A stretch of DNA of 14,252 bases, from contig CALQBR020000008.1 in NCBI GenBank assembly GCA_943328865.2, forward strand, positions 1-14,252. Reading direction: 5' to 3'. A program made the position numbers and the translations under genes. The first letter of the stretch is position 1. Each line of letters begins with the position of its first letter. Positions 1-6,257 of this stretch are shown here, one piece after another. This stretch comes from Sphingobacterium thalpophilum (GTDB taxonomy: Bacteria; Bacteroidota; Bacteroidia; Flavobacteriales; Flavobacteriaceae). Below the pieces are notes generated by a model. That model was not told the DNA's origin. It did not search any database and saw only the letters and a program-made list of their open reading frames with translations.

Positions 1-798
1 GAAGGTAAAAATATAGGTACAAACGCTGTTTATCCTGCCAAAAAAATCAATATCACCATAGCGCCTCCATTTTGGAAGACTTTCGGATTTGTAACCGTAA
101 GTGTTTTGTTGCTATTGGTTTTGGGCTATGGGGGTTATTTAAAAAGGGTCGGATTTATTAAAAAAGAAGAAAAAGCGAAGGGAATGATTCAGAAACGTTT
201 GGCCGAAACTAAAATGGAAGCCTTGCAAAGTCAAATGAACCCTCATTTTATTTTTAATGCGATGAACTCCATTCAAAATTATATTATCGACCACAATATT
301 GATGAGGCGCTTCATTATATGGGGGCATTTTCTAAATTGATTCGCCAAACACTCAATCATTCTTCTAAAAGTAGCATTCCGCTTTCAGATGAAATTACCT
401 ATCTGAATACCTATATTACGCTCGAAAATAATCGTTTCAATGAAAAGATTAATGTAACAATAGTTGTAGATGAAGCCGTTGACGCCGATGCCATTGAAAT
501 CCCACCGATGCTGATTCAGCCATTTGTAGAAAATGTTTTTGTACATGCTTTCGACCATCAGTCGGTTAATCCAACTTTAACGATTCATTTTTCTGTAAAC
601 GAAACCTATTTGGTGGTGACTATTACTGACAACGGTAAAGGAATGGGGAATTCTCCACTGCAAAAACTACATCATTCTAAAGGCATTGTATTGGTCAAAG
701 AACGTTTGGCTTTATTTGAAGGCCACACGAATGACCCTATTGTCATACTCTCTGAACCTGGAAAGGGAACTACTATCCAAATTAATATCGCGCTATAA
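1..798 (+). CDS. Sensor histidine kinase, LytS/YehU type (5' end outside window)
   Basis: The reading frame is open from base 1, so the gene begins upstream; the first ATG seen (106) lies inside the membrane segment and is not the start. The visible 265 residues hold the end of an extracytoplasmic region (about 1-24), one transmembrane helix (about 28-45), a short coiled linker, and a His_kinase (PF06580-type) domain. The phospho-acceptor is the His of QMNPHFIFN (residue 82, codon 244-246). The ATPase part shows the N-box FVENVFVHA (Asn 178) and the G-box DNGKGMG (from residue 210). In Bacteroidota such kinases usually carry N-terminal beta-propeller and Y_Y_Y sensor domains and pair with a LytTR response regulator. 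Neither sensor nor regulator is in the window. The stop is followed by a long intergenic region, so the kinase is not co-transcribed with the secreted genes in any obvious way. Confidence 0.93.
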   Translation, partial: EGKNIGTNAVYPAKKINITIAPPFWKTFGFVTVSVLLLLVLGYGGYLKRVGFIKKEEKAKGMIQKRLAETKMEALQSQMNPHFIFNAMNSIQNYIIDHNIDEALHYMGAFSKLIRQTLNHSSKSSIPLSDEITYLNTYITLENNRFNEKINVTIVVDEAVDADAIEIPPMLIQPFVENVFVHAFDHQSVNPTLTIHFSVNETYLVVTITDNGKGMGNSPLQKLHHSKGIVLVKERLALFEGHTNDPIVILSEPGKGTTIQINIAL

Positions 799-813
799 AT
801 ACAATCTTTTTGA

Positions 814-891
814 TTAGTGTGTTCTGATAACGACTTCTTCAGCTTTACCCTGCAGTAAATCTTCTTGTATAACCTCCTGAAAAGAGTAATC
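814..891 (-). other. Short reverse-strand open stretch, possible 3' gene remnant
   Basis: On the minus strand a 25-residue open stretch, beginning DYSFQEVIQEDLLQG, ends at a TAA (complement of 814-816) and is bounded upstream by an in-frame TAG at 892-894. It has no start codon. Its composition looks more protein-like than its AT-rich surroundings, so it could be the last residues of a decayed gene. I do not recognise the family, and chance is a real alternative. Confidence 0.15.
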
Positions 892-899
892 CTAAAAAA

Positions 900-1006
900 C
901 GAATAATTGGATTCTACGTACGGTAAAATAGCTAATATTTACGTAAACTAATTCATGATTTTTAACTGAATTTTATGAATTACTTTTATAATTATTAACA
1001 AGTTAA
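900..1006 (+). repeat. Promoter-like direct repeat, copy 1 (partner at 6407-6516)
   Basis: The sequence from CGAATAATT (900) to AACAAGTTAA aligns with 6407-6516 over about 107 bases with small gaps. The core at 959-978 is identical over 20 bases to 6466-6485 (TTTTTAACTG followed by AATTTTATGA). The segment before it is also alike (ACGTAAACTAATTC here, ACGCAAACTAAGTC there). Both copies sit upstream of genes and carry a -7-like box at the same aligned place, so I read the repeat as a duplicated control region. The two copies flank the whole island of secreted-protein genes. Confidence 0.7.
981..988 (+). promoter_or_regulatory. Candidate -7 promoter box (TACTTTTA)
   Basis: TACTTTTA matches the Bacteroidota -7 consensus TAnnTTTG at all but the last base, and aligns with TATATTCG (6488-6495) in the other copy of the repeat. 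No clear TTG -33 element is seen at the usual distance. If it is used, transcription would start near 995 and give a 5' UTR of over 200 nt containing the leader at 1118-1200. Confidence 0.25.
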
Positions 1007-1117
1007 TTCTTTATCGTTCATTACGATTAAATAAATTATTAGGGGAGAATCAATATAACATTTCTAGTGTTTATTTATTATTTTATTAATTCGTCTTTAA
1101 AAGAGAAATTGGTTCAA

Positions 1118-1200
1118 GTCAGGCTGACCACCTGAAGTGACAAGCAAAAAAGTGGAGGAAAGAAAACCACGGAGTATCTGAAAAGCCATAAGAGTAGGAA
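1118..1200 (+). promoter_or_regulatory. Repeated structured leader, copy L1
   Basis: This is the first of four related leaders. It opens with the inverted repeat GTCAG-G-CTGAC (1118-1128), which recurs as AGCAGGCTG (1684) and GTCAGGCTAACC (4633). Hairpin P1 is GTGG (1152-1155) with CCAC (1167-1170) around an 11-nt purine loop. Then comes GGAGTATCTGAAAAGCC (1171-1187), whose ends GG/CC can pair, and the tail ATAAGAGTAGGAA (1188-1200). The tail ends 20 nt before the ATG at 1221. This copy has the weakest second helix (2 bp). Confidence 0.6.
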
Positions 1201-1220
1201 CAAATTTAAAAACAAACAAA

Positions 1221-1601
1221 ATGAAATATTTATTGCTTTTAATTATAATGTTATTCAATTTCGAAATTGTAAGTGCACAAACTGAATTAGATCTAACAAA
1301 TAAAACTTTTCAGCAAGTGGATAAAATCCCAAATAGCACTACAGAGCTTTACTTTGCAACTAAAAATCAGGTTGTTTATATTATTACAAACGTAATAAAT
1401 GGAAAGACATATATTGATAAGTGTAGAGGTAAAGCAACTTTGAGGGGCAATAAAATATCAATCAATTGCACCTGTGATGACAAAGAAATATACCCTGAAC
1501 CAGTTTTAGATAGTTTTACTTACGATTCAAAATCAAAAAACCTAACTAGTACTAGTTATAGAAGTACTGATGGTGTTTATTTTGTTTGGAATTTAAAGTG
1601 A
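1221..1601 (+). CDS. Small secreted protein, unknown function (126 aa)
   Basis: I do not recognise the family. Residues 1-20 are a signal peptide (MKYLLLLIIMLF...VSAQ) with a typical Ala-Gln cleavage end, so the mature protein of about 106 residues is exported. The rest is rich in beta-forming stretches, with Lys/Asp-rich turns and three cysteines (CRG... and NCTC), which may form disulfides in the periplasm. The overall pattern would suit a small lipocalin-like or other beta-barrel domain, but no motif proves this. The ATG is chosen because it begins the signal peptide and follows the A-rich stretch AACAAACAAA. The gene sits 20 nt after leader L1 and is followed by a possible terminator at 1613-1647, so it is probably a single-gene transcript. 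Confidence 0.8.
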   Translation: MKYLLLLIIMLFNFEIVSAQTELDLTNKTFQQVDKIPNSTTELYFATKNQVVYIITNVINGKTYIDKCRGKATLRGNKISINCTCDDKEIYPEPVLDSFTYDSKSKNLTSTSYRSTDGVYFVWNLK

Positions 1602-1612
1602 CCATTTTAACT

Positions 1613-1647
1613 AACTGAAAATTTGGTTAACCAGTTATTATTTTTTT
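1613..1647 (+). terminator. Possible intrinsic terminator after the 126-aa gene
   Basis: AACTG (1613-1617) can pair with CAGTT (1632-1636). The loop holds the start of the palindrome TGGTTAACCA (1624-1633), and ATTATTTTTTT follows. The stem is short and the T-run is offset by a few bases, so this is a moderate call only. Confidence 0.35.
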
Positions 1648-1683
1648 ACTAAATGTTATAACAGAATAAGTTTTAACAATTAT

Positions 1684-1780
1684 AGCAGGCTGTACAATTG
1701 ATACCACAATAAAAATAGTGGAGACCAGAAAACCACTTAAAAAGAATAGCGAGAAATCCGAAAATCGATAAGAGTAGGAA
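1684..1780 (+). promoter_or_regulatory. Repeated structured leader, copy L2
   Basis: The upstream box AGCAGGCTG starts at 1684, 34 bases before hairpin P1, the same distance as in L1. P1 is AGTGG (1717-1721) with CCACT (1733-1737) around AGACCAGAAAA. The second helix is CGA (1750-1752) with TCG (1765-1767) around a 12-nt loop that contains TCCGAAAA. The tail ATAAGAGTAGGAA ends at 1780, 21 nt before the ATG at 1802. It is the cleanest copy together with L4. Confidence 0.65.
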
Positions 1781-1801
1781 TAAAATTAAAAAATAAAGAA
1801 A

Positions 1802-2140
1802 ATGAAAAATTTAATTTATCTAATCTCAATGATTTTTATTCTTGGTTTTACAGAAGAATTAAAAGCGCAGGATAAAAAAGCAAATTGTGTCTATAAACCG
1901 GTTGGTTCTGACAACTTATACAAGGGTACTATTTATTATAATGTTGATAAAAGAGGTGAGCCTTATTTAACAGAATTTTATATTTATGGAATAGAAAATG
2001 GTAAAGGCGAATTTTACCAACGCAAAGAATATCCTATGTCTAGAATGGAAGAAATTGAGGGAATAACATACAAATATAGTATGCCTATAAACGGTGCTGG
2101 ACAAGCTTTCTTTAATATGGTTTGTGAAAAATGTAGATAG
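1802..2140 (+). CDS. Small secreted protein, unknown function (112 aa)
   Basis: The family is not recognised. A signal peptide covers residues 1-23 (MKNLIYLISMIFIL...LKAQ). The mature part of about 89 residues has a single Cys near its N-terminus (ANCVYKP) and a pair at the very end (VCEKCR, a CxxC). The CxxC could bind metal or form a disulfide with the first Cys. The middle is beta-rich and Tyr-rich (GTIYYNV, EFYIYGIE). The gene stands alone, 21 nt downstream of leader L2 and 240 nt before the next gene, which has its own leader. The ATG follows AATAAAGAAA, the same A-rich start context as its leader-bearing neighbours. Confidence 0.78.
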   Translation: MKNLIYLISMIFILGFTEELKAQDKKANCVYKPVGSDNLYKGTIYYNVDKRGEPYLTEFYIYGIENGKGEFYQRKEYPMSRMEEIEGITYKYSMPINGAGQAFFNMVCEKCR

Positions 2141-2250
2141 CGTGAAATATACGCGATAGTAATCTGTTTATAGCAATTATAGATCGTTATGGGCAAGTTA
2201 ATGAAACGACAACCAAACGGAAACCGACAGACAAGAGAGCTACTTAAGGA

Positions 2251-2258
2251 TAACTTTG
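2251..2258 (+). promoter_or_regulatory. Candidate -7 promoter box (TAACTTTG)
   Basis: TAACTTTG is an exact match to the Bacteroidota -7 consensus TAnnTTTG. It lies about 40 bases upstream of leader L3, so a start near 2265 would place the leader in the 5' UTR of the 2381 gene. No convincing TTG -33 box is seen. Confidence 0.35.
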
Positions 2259-2298
2259 TTAGTTCTTTAAATAATATTTTGTAAAATTGATAAATAAA

Positions 2299-2361
2299 AG
2301 TGGAGACCAGAACCCACTAAAATCAACGGGGCGTATTCTGAAAAGCCAAATGATTAAGATG
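2299..2361 (+). promoter_or_regulatory. Repeated structured leader, copy L3
   Basis: Hairpin P1 is AGTGG (2299-2303) with CCACT (2314-2318) around AGACCAGAAC. The second helix is GGC (2330-2332) with GCC (2345-2347) around a 12-nt loop GTATTCTGAAAA. The tail is degenerate (AAATGATTAAGATG in place of ATAAGAGTAGGAA) and the upstream GTCAGGCTG box is missing. The copy ends about 20 nt before the ATG at 2381, as in the others. Confidence 0.55.
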
Positions 2362-2380
2362 AAAAATTAATTTTTAAGAA

Positions 2381-3973
2381 ATGAAAAAGTTTATCAGCCT
2401 ATTTACAATGATTTTAATTTGTTTTTCTTTAGCAAGAGCTCAATCAATTAAAGAGGTAAAAATTGGCACTCAAGTCTGGATGTCAGATAATTTAAATGTT
2501 ACAACATTTCAGAATGGTGAAGGAATAAGACAAGCGAGTAGTAGAGAAGAATGGAATCAATTATGTGCTAATAAACAACCTGCTTGGTGCTATTTTAATT
2601 ACGAATATAAAGAAGAAACCAAATATGGTAAAATATATAATTACTATGCTGTAATAGACCCAAGAGGTTTAGCACCCAAAGGTTGGCACATACCAAGTGA
2701 TAAAGAATGGGATATTCTTATAAATTCGATTCAACCTACCGCATTAGGGGGCGCAAATATACCCAATGCGGCAGGAGAAAAAATGAAAAGCACAAGTGGT
2801 TGGGATGACCATTATGACAAAGCAGCAAATGGCGATAATTCAAGTTTATTTAATGGATATCCGGGGGGGTACTATGAATATGACCCTGAAAATCAAAGTT
2901 ATACTTTTTTCTTTACAGGTAGGAATGGCATTAGCGGCGGAAACTATGGTCTTTGGTGGAGTTCCTCAATTGCTAAAGGAGACTTAAATGACCCTGAAAA
3001 TTGTAAGATATGGTACCGCAGTTTACACTATAAGAATGATAATGTTGGCAAAAATAGTTGCAGACCAGGCTATGGCTTAACTGTTAGATGCGTTAAAGAT
3101 GGCAATGAAACAGCAGTTAATGATTCGTTGGAATTAATTAAACTATTGAATATTGAAAGTAAAAAAATACAGGAACAAAAGAGAATTGAAAAATCAAATT
3201 TTGATGCAATCCTCAAAAGCACAACTACTTCAAAAGAAGAACAATTCAAAAAGTTATGTTTAAAAATTTATGATTATAAAGAAACAGAACCTAAGATAGC
3301 CATAGAAATATTGAATAGACTTATTAAGCTATTGCCTGTTAATACAAGCTCATTTGATAAATTCGATAAAGAAAAAGCATCTTTATTTAACCTATACAAA
3401 AGTCGTGCTGAATTAAAACAGAAAGTTAAAGATTATAACGGTGCTCTGAATGATGCCAAGAAATGTTTAACTCTTAAGAGTAATGGTGAAAATCCCACAA
3501 ATGACAGGAGAAAGGTAATTGTAACAATCAAAGAAATATATGAGGAGTTAGGAGACATTGAAAATGCAAGATATTGGAAGTATTTAGGATATGATCTTTC
3601 TATACAAGCGTATAATGAAGTTCACTCTTCACTTGAAAAATCCACTCAAGAATTTTCTGGAATGAAATTAGACTATAGATATTATTGTTATACTAATATT
3701 AAAGGAAAATATCAATTAGGTTTAGATGATGGAGGGGCACACAAAGTTACTTACCAACAATACAATCTCAATGGCTCTTTAATAAAAACAGTTGTTGGGA
3801 AATGGAAACTTCAAGATGAAGGCGTTTATGGCCCAGCAATGATGTTGACTATAAGTTTTACTGGCAAAAATGCTGGATTACCACCTATGAAATTTAATGC
3901 TCAATACGATGGTTATGGAAACCTGCAAGGGGTAATTGATAATCAAGGAAGAATTTGGGGTGCTTGTAGATAG
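2381..3973 (+). CDS. Secreted FISUMP-domain protein with helical repeat region (530 aa)
   Basis: The signal peptide is residues 1-21 (MKKFISLF...LARAQ). Residues about 23-240 match the Fibrobacter succinogenes major paralogous (FISUMP, Fib_succ_major) domain. Diagnostic segments are KIGTQVWMSDNLNV, YGKIYNYYAV, APKGWHIPSDKEWD, KMKSTSGWDD, a LWWSSS motif and the closing TVRCVKD. This domain is common in exported Bacteroidota proteins and its biochemical role is not settled. Residues about 245-285 are charged and probably coiled-coil. Residues about 285-400 are helical and look like degenerate TPR repeats (EPKIAIEILNRLIKLLP, YNGALNDAKKCLTLKS, LGDIENARYWKYLG). The last 100 residues form a separate beta-rich domain ending GRIWGACR. 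FISUMP proteins often stop soon after the domain, so the long helical tail is unusual. Leader L3 precedes the gene and a gene-free stretch of about 790 bases follows. Confidence 0.85.
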   Translation: MKKFISLFTMILICFSLARAQSIKEVKIGTQVWMSDNLNVTTFQNGEGIRQASSREEWNQLCANKQPAWCYFNYEYKEETKYGKIYNYYAVIDPRGLAPKGWHIPSDKEWDILINSIQPTALGGANIPNAAGEKMKSTSGWDDHYDKAANGDNSSLFNGYPGGYYEYDPENQSYTFFFTGRNGISGGNYGLWWSSSIAKGDLNDPENCKIWYRSLHYKNDNVGKNSCRPGYGLTVRCVKDGNETAVNDSLELIKLLNIESKKIQEQKRIEKSNFDAILKSTTTSKEEQFKKLCLKIYDYKETEPKIAIEILNRLIKLLPVNTSSFDKFDKEKASLFNLYKSRAELKQKVKDYNGALNDAKKCLTLKSNGENPTNDRRKVIVTIKEIYEELGDIENARYWKYLGYDLSIQAYNEVHSSLEKSTQEFSGMKLDYRYYCYTNIKGKYQLGLDDGGAHKVTYQQYNLNGSLIKTVVGKWKLQDEGVYGPAMMLTISFTGKNAGLPPMKFNAQYDGYGNLQGVIDNQGRIWGACR

Positions 3974-4025
3974 TTATTGATTACAGAAAATAAATCCTGC
4001 CCATAAAAGCACCTAAAAGAAATTG

Positions 4026-4109
4026 GCGGCATTATACTCCGCAGAAAGATTTGTGGTAAAATAAAAATCCTTCTCCGCAAAAGCATCTCGGTTAAAAACC
4101 TCCAACTTC
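4026..4109 (+). repeat. Two-hairpin repeat, copy A
   Basis: Copy A aligns with 4422-4506 over about 80 bases. Helix 1 is GCGG (4026-4029) with CCGC (4039-4042). Helix 2 is TTGTGG (4051-4056) with CCGCAA (4075-4080), including one G-T pair. In copy B, helix 2 becomes ATGTGG/CCACAT, so three positions change while pairing is kept. This favours a structured RNA or hairpin DNA element over random similarity. Confidence 0.5.
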
Positions 4110-4120
4110 TTTTAGCTGCA

Positions 4121-4155
4121 AACCGCTATAAACAATTACAAAAATCACAGCGGTT
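4121..4155. repeat. Inverted repeat AACCGCT/AGCGGTT
   Basis: AACCGCT (4121-4127) and AGCGGTT (4149-4155) are perfect inverted repeats separated by 21 bases, just after repeat A. No T-run follows directly, so it is not an obvious terminator. Confidence 0.4.
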
Positions 4156-4421
4156 AAAATCATTTTAAATATACATTGTAACTAAAAAGTAGATTATTAA
4201 AACGGTGCATCGATGTAATTATAAAGATTGAGGTGAATTTTATTGTATTAATGTTGAAATAATATCCTGAGGTTAATTTAATGATTTATATGTTATGAGT
4301 ATTGATAATGCTAGTAATTTCGGTTTTAGTCTATACTCAGTAAATTAATTACCGGATGTGGGTAACTAGATGAACCGATATTTTATTAGAAATAAATACA
4401 TAATAGTAGTTTTGAAAACTA

Positions 4422-4506
4422 GCGGTGCAGTGCTCTGCAGAATATTATGTGGTAATTCAAAGTCCTTTTCTCCACATAAAAATTGATGTTAAAAATCGTC
4501 AAATTC
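4422..4506 (+). repeat. Two-hairpin repeat, copy B
   Basis: This is the partner of copy A. In helix 1, GCGG (4422-4425) can pair with CTGC (4435-4438) using one G-T pair, or TGCAG (4426-4430) with CTGCA (4435-4439). Helix 2 is ATGTGG (4447-4452) with CCACAT (4472-4477). The stretch after helix 2 also aligns with A (GTTAAAAATCGTCAAATTC against GTTAAAAACCTCCAACTTC). Confidence 0.5.
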
Positions 4507-4632
4507 GCTAATTCGAGAATCATTAATACTCTATCATTATGATAAAAACAGATGAAGACTAAAGAATGAATAGAACTGTATTATTGACTGTTTTATTATT
4601 TTAATTCTTTATTATGATACATGTCAGTTCAT

Positions 4633-4746
4633 GTCAGGCTAACCAATTAAAGCAACAAAAAAAAGAATGCGATTATATGATAAAAGTCGAGACCAGTAAC
4701 CACTCTAATAAACGGGACGGATTCCGAAAAGTCGTAAGAGTAGGAC
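4633..4746 (+). promoter_or_regulatory. Repeated structured leader, copy L4
   Basis: The upstream box GTCAGGCTAACC (4633) is itself preceded by a partial direct repeat, ATGTCAG (4621-4627 and 4631-4637). Hairpin P1 is GTCG (4686-4689) with CCAC (4700-4703), with one mismatch and the conserved loop AGACCAGTAA. The second helix is GAC (4716-4718) with GTC (4731-4733) around a 12-nt loop that contains ATTCCGAAAA. The tail GTAAGAGTAGGAC ends at about 4746, 19 nt before the ATG at 4766. Confidence 0.6.
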
Positions 4747-4765
4747 AATTTAAAACTTAAAGAAA

Positions 4766-5131
4766 ATGAAAAAAGTAACATTGATTTTTAGCGCATTAAT
4801 TATTATTTTCACTTTATTCTCGTTTAATCAATCTTTTAAAGGTGATGTTGTCAACACAAAATTATTCAAATCAAAAAGTACAACTGGAGAAGAAATTTGG
4901 TACTTATGCTCAAATTGTTGTAAAACAAAGAAAGCCACTTCGGCCCCATGGTTGAACGGTTGTAAAAAAGGTTCAGGTGAGATGCATAATTTTCAATTTT
5001 GTGGCAAAGCAGGAGATTATAATTATACTTGTAGAAGTTGTGATGCAGAGGTTTATTTGACTTCTAGCTCTAGTCCTAGTGCTTCGAAATGTTGTGCGAC
5101 TGGTGGCACACACACTTGGTATCACCGATAA
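4766..5131 (+). CDS. Secreted cysteine-rich protein with two tandem CxxC...C...H units (121 aa)
   Basis: No named family is recognised. Residues 1-20 are a hydrophobic signal peptide or anchor without a clear lipobox. The remaining 100 residues contain nine cysteines and an internal duplication. Unit 1 has C48-x2-C51, P61, C66 and H74; unit 2 has C89-x2-C92, P104, C109 and H116. The spacing CxxC-x14/16-C-x6/7-H is what a zinc-ribbon-like fold would show; disulfides are the alternative in an exported protein. The protein ends THTWYHR. The gene is 19 nt downstream of leader L4 and is followed by an 8-bp hairpin. A truncated, frameshifted copy of its 3' half and downstream flank lies at 12470-12673, so this gene or its carrier DNA has been duplicated within about 8 kb. 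Confidence 0.82.
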   Translation: MKKVTLIFSALIIIFTLFSFNQSFKGDVVNTKLFKSKSTTGEEIWYLCSNCCKTKKATSAPWLNGCKKGSGEMHNFQFCGKAGDYNYTCRSCDAEVYLTSSSSPSASKCCATGGTHTWYHR

Positions 5132-5139
5132 ATAAAGTC

Positions 5140-5160
5140 AAGAATCACTGTTTGATTCTT
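5140..5160 (+). terminator. Hairpin after the cysteine-rich gene
   Basis: AAGAATCA (5140-5147) and TGATTCTT (5153-5160) form a perfect 8-bp stem with a 5-nt loop, 9 bases after the stop. The sequence after it is G-rich before a TTTT, so termination is uncertain. A weaker form of the hairpin is kept beyond the copy at 12673. Confidence 0.4.
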
Positions 5161-5261
5161 ATGGGGGTGTTTTAGGAATTAATTAAAATTTTAAAAACAA
5201 TAATCTTTGAATGAAGGTGTCTAATGATGCTTTTTATAAATTAATAATAAATTATAATAAA

Positions 5262-5753
5262 ATGAAAAAAATATTTGTATTTGTAACGTTGTTTTTCGCA
5301 TTTAGCTCTGTAAATGCTCAAAAGTTAGATTTAGCTGATAAAGATGCAGTGGTTTCTTTTTTAGATGGGAAGACGTTTGAAATAGGCAATTATGGTCAGA
5401 TTGAATTCAAATTTAAAAATTTCAATAAAGATTTTTTTATGTTAGAATTTGAAGTAGAGCTTCAAATTAAAACAGGTAAAAAACCACAAAAACATAAACT
5501 TTGGACTTCAATACCATTTACGAATGGGGGGTTTTATATACCGGATTATTTTAAATCATTTAATATTACTGAAAAGAACACGATGAAAACACTTCAATAC
5601 TTGTTCCCAACTCGATTTGAATTACTTAGTAATGGAGAGCTGTATTTTGTAGATAAAACAGAAACTAGTTTTGATGATTATTACAGTGCAACCATTAAAA
5701 ATGGAGATTTGCATTATGGAAAAATAAAATATGTACTGTGTAAACAAAAATAA
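5262..5753 (+). CDS. Secreted protein, paralogue of the 5825 gene (163 aa)
   Basis: The family is unknown. The open frame extends upstream to an ATG at 5211, but the start at 5262 is preferred because it begins the signal peptide MKKIFVFVTLFF...VNAQ (residues 1-20) and follows an A-rich stretch. The start of the mature protein (AQKLDLADKDAVVSFLDGKT) is clearly related to the same part of the next gene (AQRVNVADERNVEKFMMEKT), and both continue with a GQ-x4-F segment. The middle is beta-rich with many Phe residues, and the protein ends CKQK. No leader of the L1-L4 type precedes it. The 71-nt gap to the next gene allows co-transcription with its paralogue. The product is probably a soluble periplasmic or surface protein. 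Confidence 0.78.
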   Translation: MKKIFVFVTLFFAFSSVNAQKLDLADKDAVVSFLDGKTFEIGNYGQIEFKFKNFNKDFFMLEFEVELQIKTGKKPQKHKLWTSIPFTNGGFYIPDYFKSFNITEKNTMKTLQYLFPTRFELLSNGELYFVDKTETSFDDYYSATIKNGDLHYGKIKYVLCKQK

Positions 5754-5824
5754 ATATAGATTAGTACTAAATAGATTACCTATTATTTAAATTATCTTTC
5801 AAATAACTCAAAACATAATATATT

Positions 5825-6217
5825 ATGAAACAATACAGATTATTAGTTATTTTCAATAGAACATTTTTAATTCTTATGTTTTCTTTTAATCTGTCATTTG
5901 CTCAAAGAGTTAATGTAGCCGATGAAAGAAATGTAGAAAAGTTTATGATGGAAAAAACTTGGAGTTGTTCGGATGCGGGTCAATATACTCTAAATTTCAC
6001 GTATGATTATATGTCCAAATTAAATACCTATGGGTTAATATTTTGGACTATGGATAAATCCATTCCTTGGAATTTTATTAACGTTAGTTTTCAGCCAGGT
6101 TATAAGTATGCTAAAATATCAGGAATGAGGGTTGACGATGGTAGTAATATGGTTTTGTATTTATTTCCTGATGGACACTGTGAATCACCAACAGGAAATT
6201 ATTACAAATTAAATTGA
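5825..6217 (+). CDS. Secreted protein, paralogue of the 5262 gene (130 aa)
   Basis: The family is not recognised. The signal peptide is residues 1-27 (MKQYRLLVIF...LSFAQ), longer than its neighbours and with an early Arg-rich part. Residues 27-65 align with the 5262 product: AQ, a hydrophobic/polar alternation, AD, then V..F...KT and GQ. After that the two diverge. The protein is shorter than its paralogue by 33 residues and ends GNYYKLN. Two Cys (SCSDAG and HCESP) could form a disulfide. It is the last gene before a strong terminator at 6258-6296, so it probably closes the transcript that begins at or before 5262. The start is fixed by the signal peptide; AATATATT precedes the ATG. Confidence 0.77.
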   Translation: MKQYRLLVIFNRTFLILMFSFNLSFAQRVNVADERNVEKFMMEKTWSCSDAGQYTLNFTYDYMSKLNTYGLIFWTMDKSIPWNFINVSFQPGYKYAKISGMRVDDGSNMVLYLFPDGHCESPTGNYYKLN

Positions 6218-6257
6218 TTCATTTGTTTATTAGTAGTTAAGTTTGGATTAGGTTTTG

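Larger units (their letters stand above)
799..1117. other. Intergenic region between the kinase and the first leader
   Basis: There is no plausible + strand gene here. The stretch holds the possible reverse-strand remnant at 814-891, the promoter-like direct repeat at 900-1006 (which includes the 10-bp perfect palindrome TTTACGTAAA at 938-947), and about 110 bases of very AT-rich sequence that lead into the first leader. I see no terminator for the kinase gene. Confidence 0.5.
3974..4632. other. Gene-free region with hairpin repeats
   Basis: There is no plausible gene on either strand. The region carries repeat A (4026-4109), an inverted repeat (4121-4155) and repeat B (4422-4506). The rest is AT-rich filler leading to leader L4. 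Together with L4 it makes nearly 800 noncoding bases, the longest gap in the window. Confidence 0.6.

Noticed and set aside
938..947. Palindrome TTTACGTAAA as an operator
   Set aside because: It is a perfect 10-bp palindrome, but the second copy of the repeat has only ACGCAAA at this place, so it is not kept and may be chance in AT-rich DNA.
1151..1200. Hammerhead or other self-cleaving ribozyme in the leader
   Set aside because: The GAAA-like string is present, but the CUGANGA core and three-stem arrangement are missing in all four copies.
2796..2987. 63-codon + strand open frame within the FISUMP gene
   Set aside because: It is an out-of-frame reading of the FISUMP domain with no independent support.
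1118..4746. Integron-like attC cassette array
   Set aside because: Each gene carries a repeated hairpin element, as in a cassette array. However, the repeats sit directly before start codons, lack the RYYYAAC/GTTRRRY core pairs, and no integrase is visible.
5211..5261. Upstream ATG giving a longer 180-aa protein
   Set aside because: The extra 17 residues would precede a complete signal peptide; the ATG at 5262 has the usual A-rich context and begins with MKK.
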